A stretch of 64,000 bases of DNA from Lamellibrachia columna (GCA_963662155.1 OY759274.1:47883577-47947576), one strand, 5' to 3'; shown: positions 35,030 through 46,499, counted from the stretch's first letter. The notes: generated by a model not told the origin, from the letters alone. Made by a program: numbers and translations.

Positions 35030-35625
35030 CGACCGAACAACCCATCCAAAACAAACTACTGGCAGAACAACCCATCCAAAACAAACTACTGGCAGAACAA
35101 CCCATCCAAAACAAACCACTGGCAGAACAACTCCAAAAAATACCACTGGTAGAGCAAACCCTCCAAAACAAACATCCGGCAGGACAACCCATCCAAAACA
35201 AACTACTGGCAGAACAACCCATCCAAAACAAACTACTGGCAGAACAACCCATCCAAAACAAACCATTGGCAGAACAACCCATCCAAAACAAACTACTGGC
35301 AGAACAACCCATCCAAAACAAACCGCTGACAGAACATCAGATTCTCATCTAAAACAAACCACCAGCAGAACAACACATCTAAAACAAACTACCAGCAGAA
35401 CCCATCCAAACAAACCGCCAGCAGAACAACTTCTCTAAAACAAACCACCGGCTGAACAACCCATCTAAAACAAACAACCGGCAGAACAACCCATCTAAAA
35501 CAAACCACTAACAGAACAACCCATCCAAATTAAACCACTGGCAAAACAACCCATCCAAAACAAACTACTGGCAGAACAACCCATCCAAAACAAACCACTG
35601 GCAGAACAACCGATCCACAAAGACC
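35030..35625. repeat. Minisatellite, 30-bp unit, ~19 copies
   Basis: The unit is CCATCCAAAACAAACTACTG plus GCAGAACAAC. The 10-codon period gives frames of 115-121 codons on both strands with no other coding evidence. Confidence 0.95.
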
Positions 35626-35716
35626 AGAGAACTGAGAAGGGAGATTATTTCAACTTACAAATGAAGCCTGAGGGTGCTCACAAACATCACTGATGGACTA
35701 GCAGGCAGGAGCACTG

Positions 35717-35818
35717 GGGGTGTACACTTGGCACCCTCCACGAGTGTACACTTGGTACCCTCCATGTATGTACACTTGGCACCCTTCATGGGTGTACACT
35801 TGGCACCCTCCATGGGAT
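35717..35818. repeat. Short minisatellite, 24-bp unit, 4 copies
   Basis: The unit is GTGTACACTTGGCACCCTCC plus four bases. Confidence 0.93.
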
Positions 35819-36777
35819 CCAAGCAACAAGAGCTGACTGGACCACAGGAGCAGTTGCAATGTGTCCCTGCAGTAAACCAACTGTGTCAAGGGTTGTACAC
35901 ATCACCCCAGGGTGGCCAACCAGGTCTGTTGACAGCAATTGTAACTGTATCTACACTGACAGTTCTAGTTGACTTCAATACCAGCTTCACTATAACAGAT
36001 TGCACTAGGGGGCAGGGTTAGGGAACAGGGTTCTTGTATCCTGATGAGGGGGCAGATGAAAGTAGAGAATTGCACTGGTGGCCATGTTAACATTTTGTGT
36101 TAAAATGTTACTATAACAAATTCTGAAGATTTTTCACAGCAACTGCCATCATCTCACTGACATGCTGACCAAGTTTTGTCAAAATCAGATACCTCCAGCT
36201 CTTTTAAACCCCCCCCCCCTCCGACGTGCAATGCCAGTAAATTTTTACAAAAACAGCAATGTATGCACCCACAAGGCCCATAGCAGAAAAATTCCCATAA
36301 ATCCCTCTGCCTGTTAAACTCTAAAAAAATGCACTATTTCACAGCGAATAGCTTCTATAAACAAACCTGTGAATGTGCCTGCTCAGTTGCACTGATATCA
36401 TATCATATGAATTATTTAAATTCACATAATTACCACAATTTAATATGCCCTACATTTGTGTGAAACAATAAACAGGAAGGTAAAATGTGGTCTTACCCCA
36501 TGAGTCAGTCCCTGCCACTGGGGTTAATTGGGAAGTTCTCTGATACCCTCTGATACTGTCTGCCTCTGGCTGTTATGCATGAGGTGGCGAGGTAATATAG
36601 TGAGGTCAAGTGTGAGTCACCAAGTGACCAGGTAAAACATTCTGTCATACAGTCACATCACAGTGACTGATTGTCCCTGGCTGTCACCAGCCATAACATG
36701 CACTGCCAGGTCACCAAGTTACGGTCACTTTCCAACAAACCAACACAGATTCTACAGGAAGTTTCTTCCCTGAAATA
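35819..36777. other. Unique sequence
   Basis: No gene is supported. It contains a C11 tract near 36210, a 9-bp-stem palindrome around 36090-36113 and a donor-like CATGGG|GTAAGA (minus strand, 36495-36500) that lacks a phase-compatible exon. AAGTGACCAGGTAAA at 36622-36636 also occurs at 27006-27020. Confidence 0.5.
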
Positions 36778-36851
36778 ACTCTCGATAAGCCAATGACTTC
36801 CTTGTCCACTTGTCCACTTGTCCACTTGTCCACTTGCCATATGGGCCTTTG
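36778..36851 (+). mobile_element. LINE 3'-tail remnant with internal 10-bp expansion
   Basis: The stretch from ACTCTCGATAAGCCAATG through CTTCCTTGTCCACTTG and CCAT(A/C)TGGGCCTTTG matches the 3' untranslated tail of the LINE at 59937-61553 (there at about 61480-61532). Within this copy the TCCACTTGTC segment is expanded to four units. A separate minisatellite starts directly at its 3' end. No reverse-transcriptase coding sequence accompanies it, as expected for a heavily 5'-truncated insertion. Confidence 0.7.
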
Positions 36852-37205
36852 CACAGTGTATCAACTCCACAATGTTGTTGTTTTCTGTGTCAACATTATA
36901 TCAACACCACAATGTTGTTGATCTCTGTGTCAACATTGTACAGTGTATCAACTCCACAATGTTGTTGTTTTCTGTGTCAACATTGTATCAACACCACAAT
37001 GTTGTTGATCTCTGTGTCAACATTGCACAGTGTATCAACTCCACAATGTTGTTGTTTTCTGTGTCAACATTATATCAACACCACAATGTTGTTGATCTCT
37101 GTGTCAACATTGTACAGTGTATCAACTCCACAATGTTGTTGTTTTCTGTGTCAACATTGTATCAACACCACAATGTTGTTGATCTCTGTGTCAACATTGT
37201 ATCAA
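36852..37205. repeat. Minisatellite, 40-bp monomers in an ~87-bp two-monomer repeat
   Basis: Monomers alternate between GTATCAACTCCACAATGTTG and ATATCAACACCACAATGTTG, with a GYACAGT linker every second copy. Confidence 0.95.
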
Positions 37206-37220
37206 ATCCACAATGCACAA

Positions 37221-37577
37221 GTGTTCAGTGCAGCAATCAAACACTGCTGCCACAATGGTCATGGACACAAGTGTTCAGTGCAGCAATCAAACACTGCTGC
37301 CACAATGGTCATGGACACAAGTGTTCAGTGCAGCAATCAAACACTGCTGCCACAATGGTCATGGACACAAGTGTTCAGTGCAGCAATCAAACACTGCTGC
37401 CACAATGGTCATGGACACAAGTGTTCAGTGCAGCAATCAAACACTGCTGCCACAATGGTCATGGACACAAGTGTTCAGTGCAGCAATCAAACACTGCTGC
37501 CACAATGGTCATGGACACAAGTGTTCAGTGCAGCAATCAAACACTGCTGCCACAATGGTCATGGACACAAGTGTTCA
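37221..37577. repeat. Minisatellite, 50-bp unit, 7 near-identical copies
   Basis: The unit begins GTGTTCAGTGCAGCAATCAA and ends GTCATGGACACAA, with period exactly 50. Copies are almost invariant, implying recent expansion. Confidence 0.97.
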
Positions 37578-38112
37578 CAGAGCTTCATATAGTTTTGAAG
37601 CCCCTATGAAGTATTCAAAGAATGCTAGCCACAGTGTCCTTTGTGAACACAGTACAGATGCCAGCCATTCCTGTGGATGACACAATAAGGTGTAACACAA
37701 TCTGTTCCTTATAATAAACTAGCTCCTGTATCCAGTGACAATAACCCTTCTATGTGACCTCCACCAAGCACAGATAACATCAGCCTTTGTAGTATCAGTC
37801 TCTGTCAGACTGACATCAACAGTAGCCACTGAGTCAGTGATTACTATCAACCAGTGTATGCTAGTTGCAACACAAGCTACACTCCAGGTACCTCTAGTCT
37901 AACCACAAACTGATCCTCATAAAAACATGTCTTATTCCTCATAAGGACACATCTTGTTCCTCTTAAATATGTCCTGTTTTTTGTAAGGACATGTCCTGTT
38001 CAACAGGCCCAGCATGCTTCTCAGTGTGGGGGGAATGTGGAGGATCTGTTGTGAGAATGTCAACCAGCAGCATTGGTGTCAGCTACCACAGTGAACACAG
38101 ACATTGCAGACT
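37578..38112. other. Unique spacer
   Basis: A minus-strand frame of about 54 codons between 37720 and 37890 lacks splice support. No gene is called. Confidence 0.5.
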
Positions 38113-38532
38113 GTGTGTCACTGTGTACAGGTTACTGTGTCATTGTGTCACTGTGTACAGGTTACTGTGTCATTGTGTCACTGTGTACAGGTTACTGTGT
38201 CATTGTGTCACTGTGTACAGGTTACCGTGTCATTGTGTCACTGTGTACAGGTTACCGTGTCATTGTGTCACTGTGTACAGGTTACCGTGTCATTGTGTCA
38301 CTGTGTACAGGTTACCATGTCATTGTGTCACTGTGTACAGGTTACCGTGTCATTGTGTCACTGTGTACAGGTTACCGTGTCATTGTGTCACTGTGTACAG
38401 GTTACCGTGTCATTGTGTCACTGTGTACAGGTTACCGTGTCATTGTGTCACTGTGTACAGGTTACCGTGTCATTGTGTCACTGTGTACAGGTTACCATGT
38501 CATTGTGTCACTGTGTACAGGTTACCGTGTCA
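38113..38532. repeat. Minisatellite, 30-bp unit, 14 copies
   Basis: The unit is GTGTCACTGTGTACAGGTTA plus CYGTGTCATT. Variation is almost confined to one C/T position. Three plus-strand frames of 160-182 codons are artefacts. Confidence 0.96.
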
Positions 38533-38999
38533 TGTCTAGATATATCCCAACTTCATTCAGGACAACCCAGACGCAACCATGAATAACAACACCATCTCGA
38601 AGATCCAGATAAGTCTCAACTTGTGAGAATCTTTATTCATAACAACGAACTAGTACGTCAAATAAGAAGCTCCTCTTTGCCTTCACGCAGCATTCTTATA
38701 TATGTAGAACCATAATCAATAAGTTAATTAAAAATGGCTGTTAGTATTCATGAAGTAGGTAAAGAATCTTAGGATGTTCAGATACCCATGCCTGGGTCCC
38801 CTTAATTGGACACGCATTGGATTAGTGTTCGTAAGCTGCTGGATTCCCTTAATGGACACATATCAGATTAAAGTTCGACCAGAGATTAAGCGAACATGAA
38901 ATCCATTACCTTACGAGGACACTGAACGTGACCTGGGTTTACCAGCAAGTTCCTAGGGAACTTTGTAAAATTTAGACAATCAATATAGCTAGTACTACA
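38533..38999 (-). mobile_element. Probable solo LTR (Ty3/gypsy-like)
   Basis: This 467-bp segment begins TG and ends CA on either strand. Read on the minus strand it has a TATATAAG box (near 38700) followed about 65 bp later by AATAAAG (near 38630). After the signal comes TCTCACAAGTTGAGACTTAT, a layout like U3-R-U5 of LTR retrotransposons. No internal gag/pol sequence lies next to it and I could not find a clean target-site duplication. It sits between two unrelated minisatellites. The element type is inferred from layout only. Confidence 0.4.
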
Positions 39000-39004
39000 C
39001 AAGC

Positions 39005-39916
39005 CTTGCTCTTTACATCTCCTACATACATCCTTCCTTCTTCCAGCTTCCTACATACATCATTCCTTCCTCAACCTTCAGCATACATCCTTCCTTCCCC
39101 CATCTTCCTACATACATCCTTCTTTCCCCTAGCTTCCTACATACATCATTCCTTCCTCCAGCTTACTACATACATCCTTCCTCCTTCCTTCCCCCAGCTT
39201 ACTACATACATCCTTCCTTCCCCCAGCCTCCTACATACATCATTCCTTCTCCCAGCTTCCTATATACATCATTCTTTCCCCAGCTTCCTCCAGACATCCT
39301 TCCTTCCCCAGCTTCCTCCAGACATCCTTCCTTCCCCAGCTTCCTACATACATCCTTCCTACCCAAGCCTCCTACATACACCCTTCCTACCCAAGCCTCC
39401 TACATACATCCTTCCTACCCCATGCCTCCTACATACATCCTTCCTCCCCCAGCCTCCTACATACACCATTCCTCTCCCCAGCCTCCTACATACACCCTTC
39501 CTACCCAAGCCTCCTACATACATCCTTCCTACCCCATGCCTCCTACATACATCCTTCCTCCCCCAGCCTCCTACATACACCATTCCTCTCCCCAGCCTCC
39601 TACGTATATCCTTCCTCCACAGTTTCCTACATACGTCCTTCCTTCCGCAACCTCCTGCATACATCCTTCCTTCCAACAGCTTACTACATACACCCATCCT
39701 TTTGCCTGCTTCCTACATATATCCTTTCTTCCCCCGCCTCCTGCATACATCCTTTCTTCCCCCAGCATCCTACAGATATCTTTCCTTTCCCCAGCCTCCT
39801 ACATACATATTTCCTTCCCCCAGCTTCCTACATACATCCTTTCTCCCCCAGCCTCCTGCATACATATTTCCTTTCCCCAGCCTCATACATACATCCTCCC
39901 TTCTCCCAGCATCCTA
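39005..39916. repeat. Minisatellite, ~30-bp CCTACATACATCCTTCCTTC unit (left part)
   Basis: Units vary from about 27 to 33 bp, with CCCCAGC linkers. The same family resumes at 40735, so this is one array split by the TIR element at 39921-40730. Open frames are artefacts. Confidence 0.95.
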
Positions 39917-39920
39917 AAAA

Positions 39921-40730
39921 GGGGAAGGTTGGGTATGTTGGACTATCTGCTATATTGGACCATGGCCATATATCTCTAACTACGGTACCAAAGATAACAT
40001 GGCTCCATCTGCCGACTGATTTTGAAATAAAATTTGCATCGAGGGTAAACAATGGCTGAATTAGTTTTTCACTTTCTGATGTAACGTTTGTGTGTATAAA
40101 CAAAGTGATGTGGGAAAGTAGTTTGTAAAGCAAACAAGGCACATGGGCGATTAAATAAGTATTTAAACAATGAATGAAGAAGGTTTGAAGATCAAAGTTT
40201 CACTAGCTTTGTAGATATCTACCTACGGGTTCATTGCGGTGTAATCCGCTATATTGGACCACATTCCGGTATATTGGACCACATTCCGGTATATTGGACC
40301 ACTGATATTGGACCACTGATATTGGACCACTGATATTGCGAGCTGTGACAACCCATCTGTGGGCAAATGATGGAGGATGACAAGAAGATACTTGACGGAT
40401 AATACTGATACCTTTGTTGAATAAAGTTCTTTACACTTTTTGTAGCCAAAACTCGTTTTTTCTATTAGCAGTTGTATTAATATAGACGACAATTCGTCTA
40501 TATTGGACCGGTATGCCATAATCCAAATTTATAATTTTCTCCCAAATGCCTAGTTGAATAGTTGCCATATTGTACCTATTGGTGCCTATTGTACCTATTG
40601 GTGCCTATTGTACCTATTGGTGCCTATCACTGACGAGTTTCAAGTGAAATAGTGGACAGCGCAACATTGATAGTTTCCTTTGATATATCGGGCCATGTTC
40701 ATAAGTGGTCAAATATACCCAACCTTCCCC
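39921..40730. mobile_element. Non-autonomous TIR DNA transposon (~810 bp) inserted in a minisatellite
   Basis: The left end reads GGGGAAGGTTGGGTAT and the right end is its exact reverse complement, ATACCCAACCTTCCCC. The similarity continues imperfectly inward for about 50 bp on each side, including an ATGGCC block. Internally the motif TATTGGACCA, or close variants, recurs eight or nine times, clustered at 39951-39960 and 40250-40335, plus one at 40500. A 19-bp unit (TACCTATTGGTGCCTAT) is repeated about three times near 40571-40628. The flanks on both sides are the same 30-bp minisatellite family, so the element landed inside an existing array. Two minus-strand frames (40142-39828 and 40519-40223) do not resemble a transposase I know. 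Superfamily is unassigned; a TA target site is possible, but the left boundary carries four extra A. Confidence 0.7.
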
Positions 40731-40734
40731 TATG

Positions 40735-42112
40735 TCTTTCCTTCCCCCAGCTTCCTACATACACTCTTCCTTCACCAGTCTCCTGCAATATCTTTCCTTT
40801 CCCCAGCCTCCTACATACATCCTTCCTTTGCCCAGATTCCTACATACATCCTTCCTTCTCCAAGCTTCCTACATACATCCTTCTTTTGCCCAGCTTCCTA
40901 CATACATCTTCCCTTCTCCCTGTTTCCTCCATACATCTTTCCTTCTCCCAGCTTCCTACATACATCCTTCCTTTCACCAGCCTCCTACATGCATCTTTCC
41001 TTCTCCCAGCCTCCTACATACTTCCTGTTTCCTCCATACATCTTTCCTTCTCCCAGCTTCCTACATACATCTTCCCTTCTCTCTGTTTCCTCCATACATC
41101 TTTCCTTCTCCCAGCTTCCTACATACATCATTCCTTCTCCCAGCTTCCTACATACACCCTTCCTTCTCCCAGCTTCCTACATACATCCTTCCTTCTCCTA
41201 GCTTCCTACATACATCCTTCCTTCTCCAGGTTTCCTACATACTTCCTTCCTTCTCCCAACTTCCTACATACACCCTTCCTTCTCCCAGCTTCCTATATAC
41301 ATCCTTCCTTCTCCTAGCTTCCTACATACTTCCTTCCTTCTCCCAGCTTCCTACATACATCCTTCCTTCTCCTAGCTTCCTACATACATCCTTACTTTTC
41401 CTAGCTTCCAACATACATCCTTCCTTCTCCAGGTTTCCTACATACATCCTCCCTTCTCCCAGCTTCCTACATACATCCTTCCTTCTCCCAGCTTCCTACA
41501 TACTTCCTTCCTTCTCCCAGCTTCCTACATACATCCTTCCTTCTACAGGTTTCCTACATACATCCTCCCTTCTCCCAGCTTCCTACATACATCCTTCCTT
41601 CTCCCAGCTTCCTACATACTTCCTTCCTTCTCCCAGCTTCCTACATACATCCTTCCTTCTCCCAGCTTCCTACATACTTCCTTCCTTCTCCCAGCTTCCT
41701 ACATACATCCTTCCTTCTCCTAGCTTCCTACATACATCCTTACTTTTTCTAGCTTCCAACATACATCCTTCCTTCTCCAGGTTTCCAACATACATCCTCC
41801 CTTCTCCCAGCTTCCTACATACATCCTTCCTTCTCCCAGCTTCCTACATACATCCTTCCTTCTCCCAGCTTCCTACATACTTCCTTCCTGCTCCCAGCTT
41901 CCTACATACATCCTTCCTTCTCCTAGCTTCCTACATACATCCTTACTTTTCCTAGCTTCCAACATACATCCTTCCTTCTCCAGGTTTCCAACATACATCC
42001 TCCCTTCTCCCAGCTTCCTACATACATCCTTCCTTCTCCCAGCTTCCTACATACTTCCTTCCTTCTCCCAGCTTCCTACATACATCCTTCCTTCTCCTAC
42101 CTTCCTACATAC
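40735..42112. repeat. Minisatellite, ~29-30-bp unit (right part of split array)
   Basis: The unit is CAGCTTCCTACATACATCCT plus TCCTTCTCC. It is more homogeneous than the left part, and multi-unit blocks are duplicated (for example an AGCTTCCAACATACATCC variant near 41405, 41750 and 41955). Confidence 0.95.
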
Positions 42113-42170
42113 ATGAGTAATTAATCGTTTAAATATTTTATTTCTCCAAAATAAACCAAACTGAAGTTGA

Positions 42171-42317
42171 ATATTTAGGAAGGTGTACTCCCGTTCAGAA
42201 ATCCATAAACAGTTCTTCGTCAATCGTGTCATCTATTGTTGGAACAAACTTCCCAAACAAAGTCGGGTCAGCATCTATCGGCATCTACTCTCAGGAACAC
42301 CTGCCAGGTTTTGTTGA
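42171..42317 (+). pseudogene. LINE reverse transcriptase C-terminal remnant
   Basis: A 48-codon plus-strand frame contains HKQFFVNRVIYCWNKLPKQ. It aligns with HSFSQRTINEWNKL near the C-terminus of the intact reverse transcriptase at 61340-61385 (shared H-x-F-x-x-R-x-I-x-x-WNKL). The frame is closed by stops on both sides and nothing else of the element is visible upstream, where the 30-bp array lies. A 50-bp minisatellite starts 23 bp after its stop. Confidence 0.6.
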
Positions 42318-42339
42318 AATCTGTATTTTTGACTTGAAA

Positions 42340-42993
42340 TTCTTTATAAAGCTGTATACATCCATACCACATAACATATGCCTAGAGCGTTCTTTATAAA
42401 GCTGTATACATCCATACCACATAACATATGCCTAGAGCGTTCTTTATAAAGCTGTATACATCCATACCACATAACATATGCCTAGAGCATTCTTTATAAA
42501 GCTGTATACATCCATACCACATAACATATGCCTAGAGCGTTCTTTATAAAGCTGTATACATCCATACCACATAACATATGCCTAGAGCATTCTTTATAAA
42601 GCTGTATACATCCATACCACATAACATATGCCTAGAGCGTTCTTTATAAAGCTGTATACATCCATACCACATAACATATGCCTAGAGCGTTCTTTATAAA
42701 GCTGTATACATCCATACCACATAACATATGCCTAGAGCGTTCTTTATAAAGCTGTATACATCCATACCACATAACATATGCCTAGAGCGTTCTTTATAAA
42801 GCTGTATACATCCATACCACATAACATATGCCTAGAGCGTTCTTTATAAAGCTGTATACATCCATACCACATAACATATGCCTAGAGCGTTCTTTATAAA
42901 GCTGTATACATCCATACCACATAACATATGCCTAGAGCATTCTTTATAAAGCTGTATACATCCATACCACATAACATATGCCTAGAGCGTTCC
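42340..42993. repeat. Minisatellite, 50-bp unit, 13 copies
   Basis: The unit begins TTCTTTATAAAGCTGTATAC and ends TATGCCTAGAGCG, with period exactly 50. Only one G/A position varies. The flanks share a CTGCCAGGTTTKGTTGA block on both sides (about 42301 and 43050), so the array may have grown inside a duplicated sequence. Confidence 0.97.
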
Positions 42994-43177
42994 TATTCTG
43001 GTTGAGAGTCGTCATTTACCACGTTAGGAAATATACCTACGCCAAACAACATCTGCCAGGTTTGGTTGAGAAATTGGCATTTGGTATTCGATTTTCTAAC
43101 TGTGAAAAACACAAGAAAGAAAAGGTACTTTATCATGATTTTTTCATTTTAAACAAATCTTTATTACATCTGGATAT

Positions 43178-43181
43178 AACC

Positions 43182-43232
<51 letters not shown>
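43178..43232. repeat. (TA)n microsatellite
   Basis: A nearly pure TA tract with two CATATA interruptions. Confidence 0.98.
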
Positions 43233-43233
<1 letters not shown>

Positions 43234-43288
43234 TTGTATTCCTGCCAAAATGCATATTGTATATGGGAAATGCTGATGTTATTATGTG

Positions 43289-44427
43289 CCAGGTCTTATG
43301 ATGTGCTAGGCCTGTCTAACAGGATGTTCCTTGTCATAACAAACAAGTCTTATGATGTGCTAGGCCTGTCTAACAGGATGTTCCTTGTCACAACAAACAG
43401 GTCTTATGATGTGCTAGGCCTGTCTAACAGGATGTTCCTTGTCATAACAAACAAGTCTTATGATGTACTAGGCCTGTCTAACAGGATGTTCCTTGTCATA
43501 ACAAACAAGTCTTATGATGTGCTAGGCCTGTCTAACAGGATGTTCCTTGTCACAACAAACAGGTCATATGATGTGCTAGGCTTGTCTAACAGGATGTTCC
43601 TTGTCATAACAAACAAGTCTTATGATGTACTAGGCCTGTCTAACAGGATGTTCCTTGTCATAACAAACAAGTCTTATGATGTGCTAGGCTTGTCTAACAG
43701 GATGTTCCTTGTCATAACAAACAAGTCTTATGATGTACTAGGCCTGTCTAACAGGATGTTCCTTGTCATAACAAACAGGTCTTATGATGTGCTAGGCTTG
43801 TCTAACAGGATGTTCCTTGTCATAACAAACAAGTCTTATGATGCGCTAGGCCTGTCTAACAGGATGTTCCTTGTCATAACAAACAAGTCTTATGATGTGC
43901 TAGGCCTGTCTAACAGGATGTTCCTTGTCACAACAAACAAGTCTTATGATGTGTTAGGCCTGTCTAACAGGATGTTCCTTGTCACAACAAACAGGTCTTA
44001 TGATGCGCTAGGCCTGTCTAACAGGATGTTCCTTGTCATAACAAACAAGTCTTATGATGTGTTATGCCTGCTTAACAGGATGTTCCTTGTCACAACAAAC
44101 AGGTCTTATGATGTGTTATGCCTGATTAACAGGATGTTCCTTGTCACAACAAACAGGTCTTATGATGTGCTATGCCTGCTTAACATGATGTTCCTTGTCA
44201 CAACAAACAGGTCTTATGATGTGTTATGCCTGCCTAACAGGATGTTCCTTGTCACAACAAACAGGTCTTATGATGTGTTTTGCCTGCCTAACAGGATGTT
44301 CCTTGTCACAACAAACAGGTCTTATGATGGGCTAGGACTGCCTAACAGGATGTTCCTTGTCACAACAAACAGGTCTTATGATGGGCTAGGACTGCCTAAC
44401 AGGATGTTCCTTGTCACAACAAACAAA
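43289..44427. repeat. Minisatellite, 54-bp unit, 21 copies, open on plus strand
   Basis: The unit is TCTTATGATGTGCTAGGCCT, then GTCTAACAGGATGTTCCTTG and TCAYAACAAACAAG. The 54-bp period keeps a plus-strand frame open for 398 codons (43234-44430), giving 18-residue units SYDVLGLSNRMFLVITNK. Many copy differences change residues (I/T, K/R, G/C, S/L), and the frame ends two codons after the array. Probably non-coding. Confidence 0.95.
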
Positions 44428-44443
44428 TAGAGATCTGCAGCAC

Positions 44444-45702
44444 CACAGTTCACAGTTGACTGAGCTAGGCTATTACATGCCAGCCCTGAATGTGACAGTT
44501 GACTGAGCTAGGCTATTACATGCCAGCCCTGAATGTGACAGTTGACTGAGCTAGACTGTTACATGCCAGCCCTGAATGTGACAATTGACTGAGCTAGACT
44601 GTTACATGCCAGCCCTGAATGTGACAATTGACTGAGCTAGACTGTTACATGCCAGCCCTGAATGTGACAGTTGACTGAGCTAGACTGTTACATGCCAGCC
44701 CTGAATGTGACAGTTGACTGAGCTAGACTGTTACATGCCTGCCCTGAATGTGACAGTTGACTGAGCTAGACTGTTACATGCCAGCCCTGAATGTGACAGT
44801 TGCCTGAGCTAGACTGTTACATGCCAGCCCTGAATGTGACAGTTGACTGAGCTAGACTGTTACATGCCAGCCCTGAATGTGACAATTGACTGAGCTAGAC
44901 TGTTACATGCCAGCCCTGAATGTGACAGTTGACTGAGCTAGACTGTTACATGCCAGCCCTGAATGTGACAGTTGACTGAGCTAGACTGTTACATGCCTGC
45001 CCTGAATGTGACAGTTGACTGAGCTAGACTGTTACATGCCAGCCCTGAATGTGACAGTTGCCTGAGCTAGACTGTTACATGCCAGCCCTGAATGTGACAG
45101 TTGACTGAGCTAGACTGTTACATGCCAGCCCTGAATGTGACAGTTGACTGAGCTAGACTGTTACATGCCAGCCCTGAATGTGACAGTTGACTGAGCTAGG
45201 CTGTTACATGCCAGCCCTGAATGTGACAGTTGACTGAGCTAGACTGTTACATGCCAGCCCTGAATGTGACAGTTGACTGAGCTAGACTGTTACATGCCAG
45301 CCCTGAATGTGACAGTTGACTGAGCTAGGCTGTTACATGCCAGCCCTGAATGTGACAGTTGACTGAGCTAGACTGTTACATGCCAGCCCTGAATGTGACA
45401 GTTGACTGAGCTAGACTGTTACATGCCTGCCCTGAATGTGACAGTTGACTGAGCTAGACTGTTACATGCCAGCCCTGAATGTGACAGTTGACTGAGCTAG
45501 ACTGTTACATGCCAGCCCTGAATGTGACAGTTGACTGAGCTAGGCTGTTACATGCCAGCCCTGAATGTGACAGTTGACTGAGCTAGACTGTTACATGCCA
45601 GCCCTGAATGTGACAGTTGACTGAGCTAGACTGTTACATGCCTGCCCTGAATGTGACAGTTGACTGAGCTAGGCTGTTACATGCCAGCCCTGAATGTGAC
45701 AG
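44444..45702. repeat. Minisatellite, 43-bp unit, ~29 copies
   Basis: The unit begins ACAGTTGACTGAGCTAGACT and ends CAGCCCTGAATGTG. A pair of rare variants (GCCTGCCCTG then TTGCCTGAG) recurs about 258 bp apart (six units), showing block duplication. Confidence 0.97.
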
Positions 45703-45974
45703 TCTATGTCCTTCCACTTCATGCATCACCCAAATCCGTGACAAATTAGTATTGTATCGGTTTCTTACTCTGTCTGACGCCTTCAGTTCACCCAATACAA
45801 CATTTTAAATTAACGAGTGCATAAAAACCAGTATCCTTTGATAAGGTATTTATTATATGGATTCATAACTAACACATTAAAGCAGTAATATACCTTCTGT
45901 TACACAGCGTGACGCAGCTCAAATGGTGGCTGCTGCATTTCCCTGAGCCCTTTAAAAAAAATGGCAGCTTATTA
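45703..45974. other. Unique spacer
   Basis: No supported feature. Confidence 0.5.
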
Positions 45975-46128
45975 GCTTAGGTGATATTAATACAGTTACT
46001 TATTAGCTTAGGTGATATTAATAGTTACTTATTAGCTTAGGTGATATTAATACAGTTACTTATTAGCTTAGGTGATATTAATACAGTTACTTATTAGCTT
46101 ATGTGATATTAATACAGTTATTACATTA
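45975..46128. repeat. Minisatellite, 31-bp unit, 5 copies
   Basis: The unit is TTACTTATTAGCTTAGGTGA plus TATTAATACAG. Confidence 0.95.
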
Positions 46129-46499
46129 TTAAGTAACTAGATATTGTCGAACATAATAGGCCAATTCACCTGATCACTTTAAATTGTTCTATTTCTTACA
46201 AAATGGGTGCTATTTTGCATATATGCAAATGAGGTAATCATCCAATCACATTACTCTTGATTTCTCATGTTCCAAAACCAGAAGCTAGCATTTTAAACCA
46301 TTAAAATTTTTAATTAGAAGTGAAGATACGCCCACAGAAATGTATTTCGGAATTTCATTGCAGCAATTTTTAATATGGTGCCACGCCCCTTAAAATGATA
46401 ATTTCATTAGGGTCCACCTTTCAGTTTTCTTCGAACCTGTCCATAGCACGTGTGCCAAATTTCGTGCTTGTATCACAATCTGAACAATGCATGTGTAAG
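46129..46499. other. Unique AT-rich sequence
   Basis: A segment near 46420-46490 (GTGCCAAATTTCGTGCTTGT) has the look of an old dispersed-repeat tail, but I cannot classify it. Confidence 0.4.

Noticed and set aside
36497..36569. Minus-strand exon ending CATGGG|GTAAGA
   Set aside because: 73 bp open in one frame but a weak acceptor, and its end phase (1) does not fit the next exon (needs 2).
37720..37890. 54-codon minus-strand frame (TDSVATVDVSLTETD)
   Set aside because: Protein-like look but no donor or acceptor and bounded by stops; not supported.
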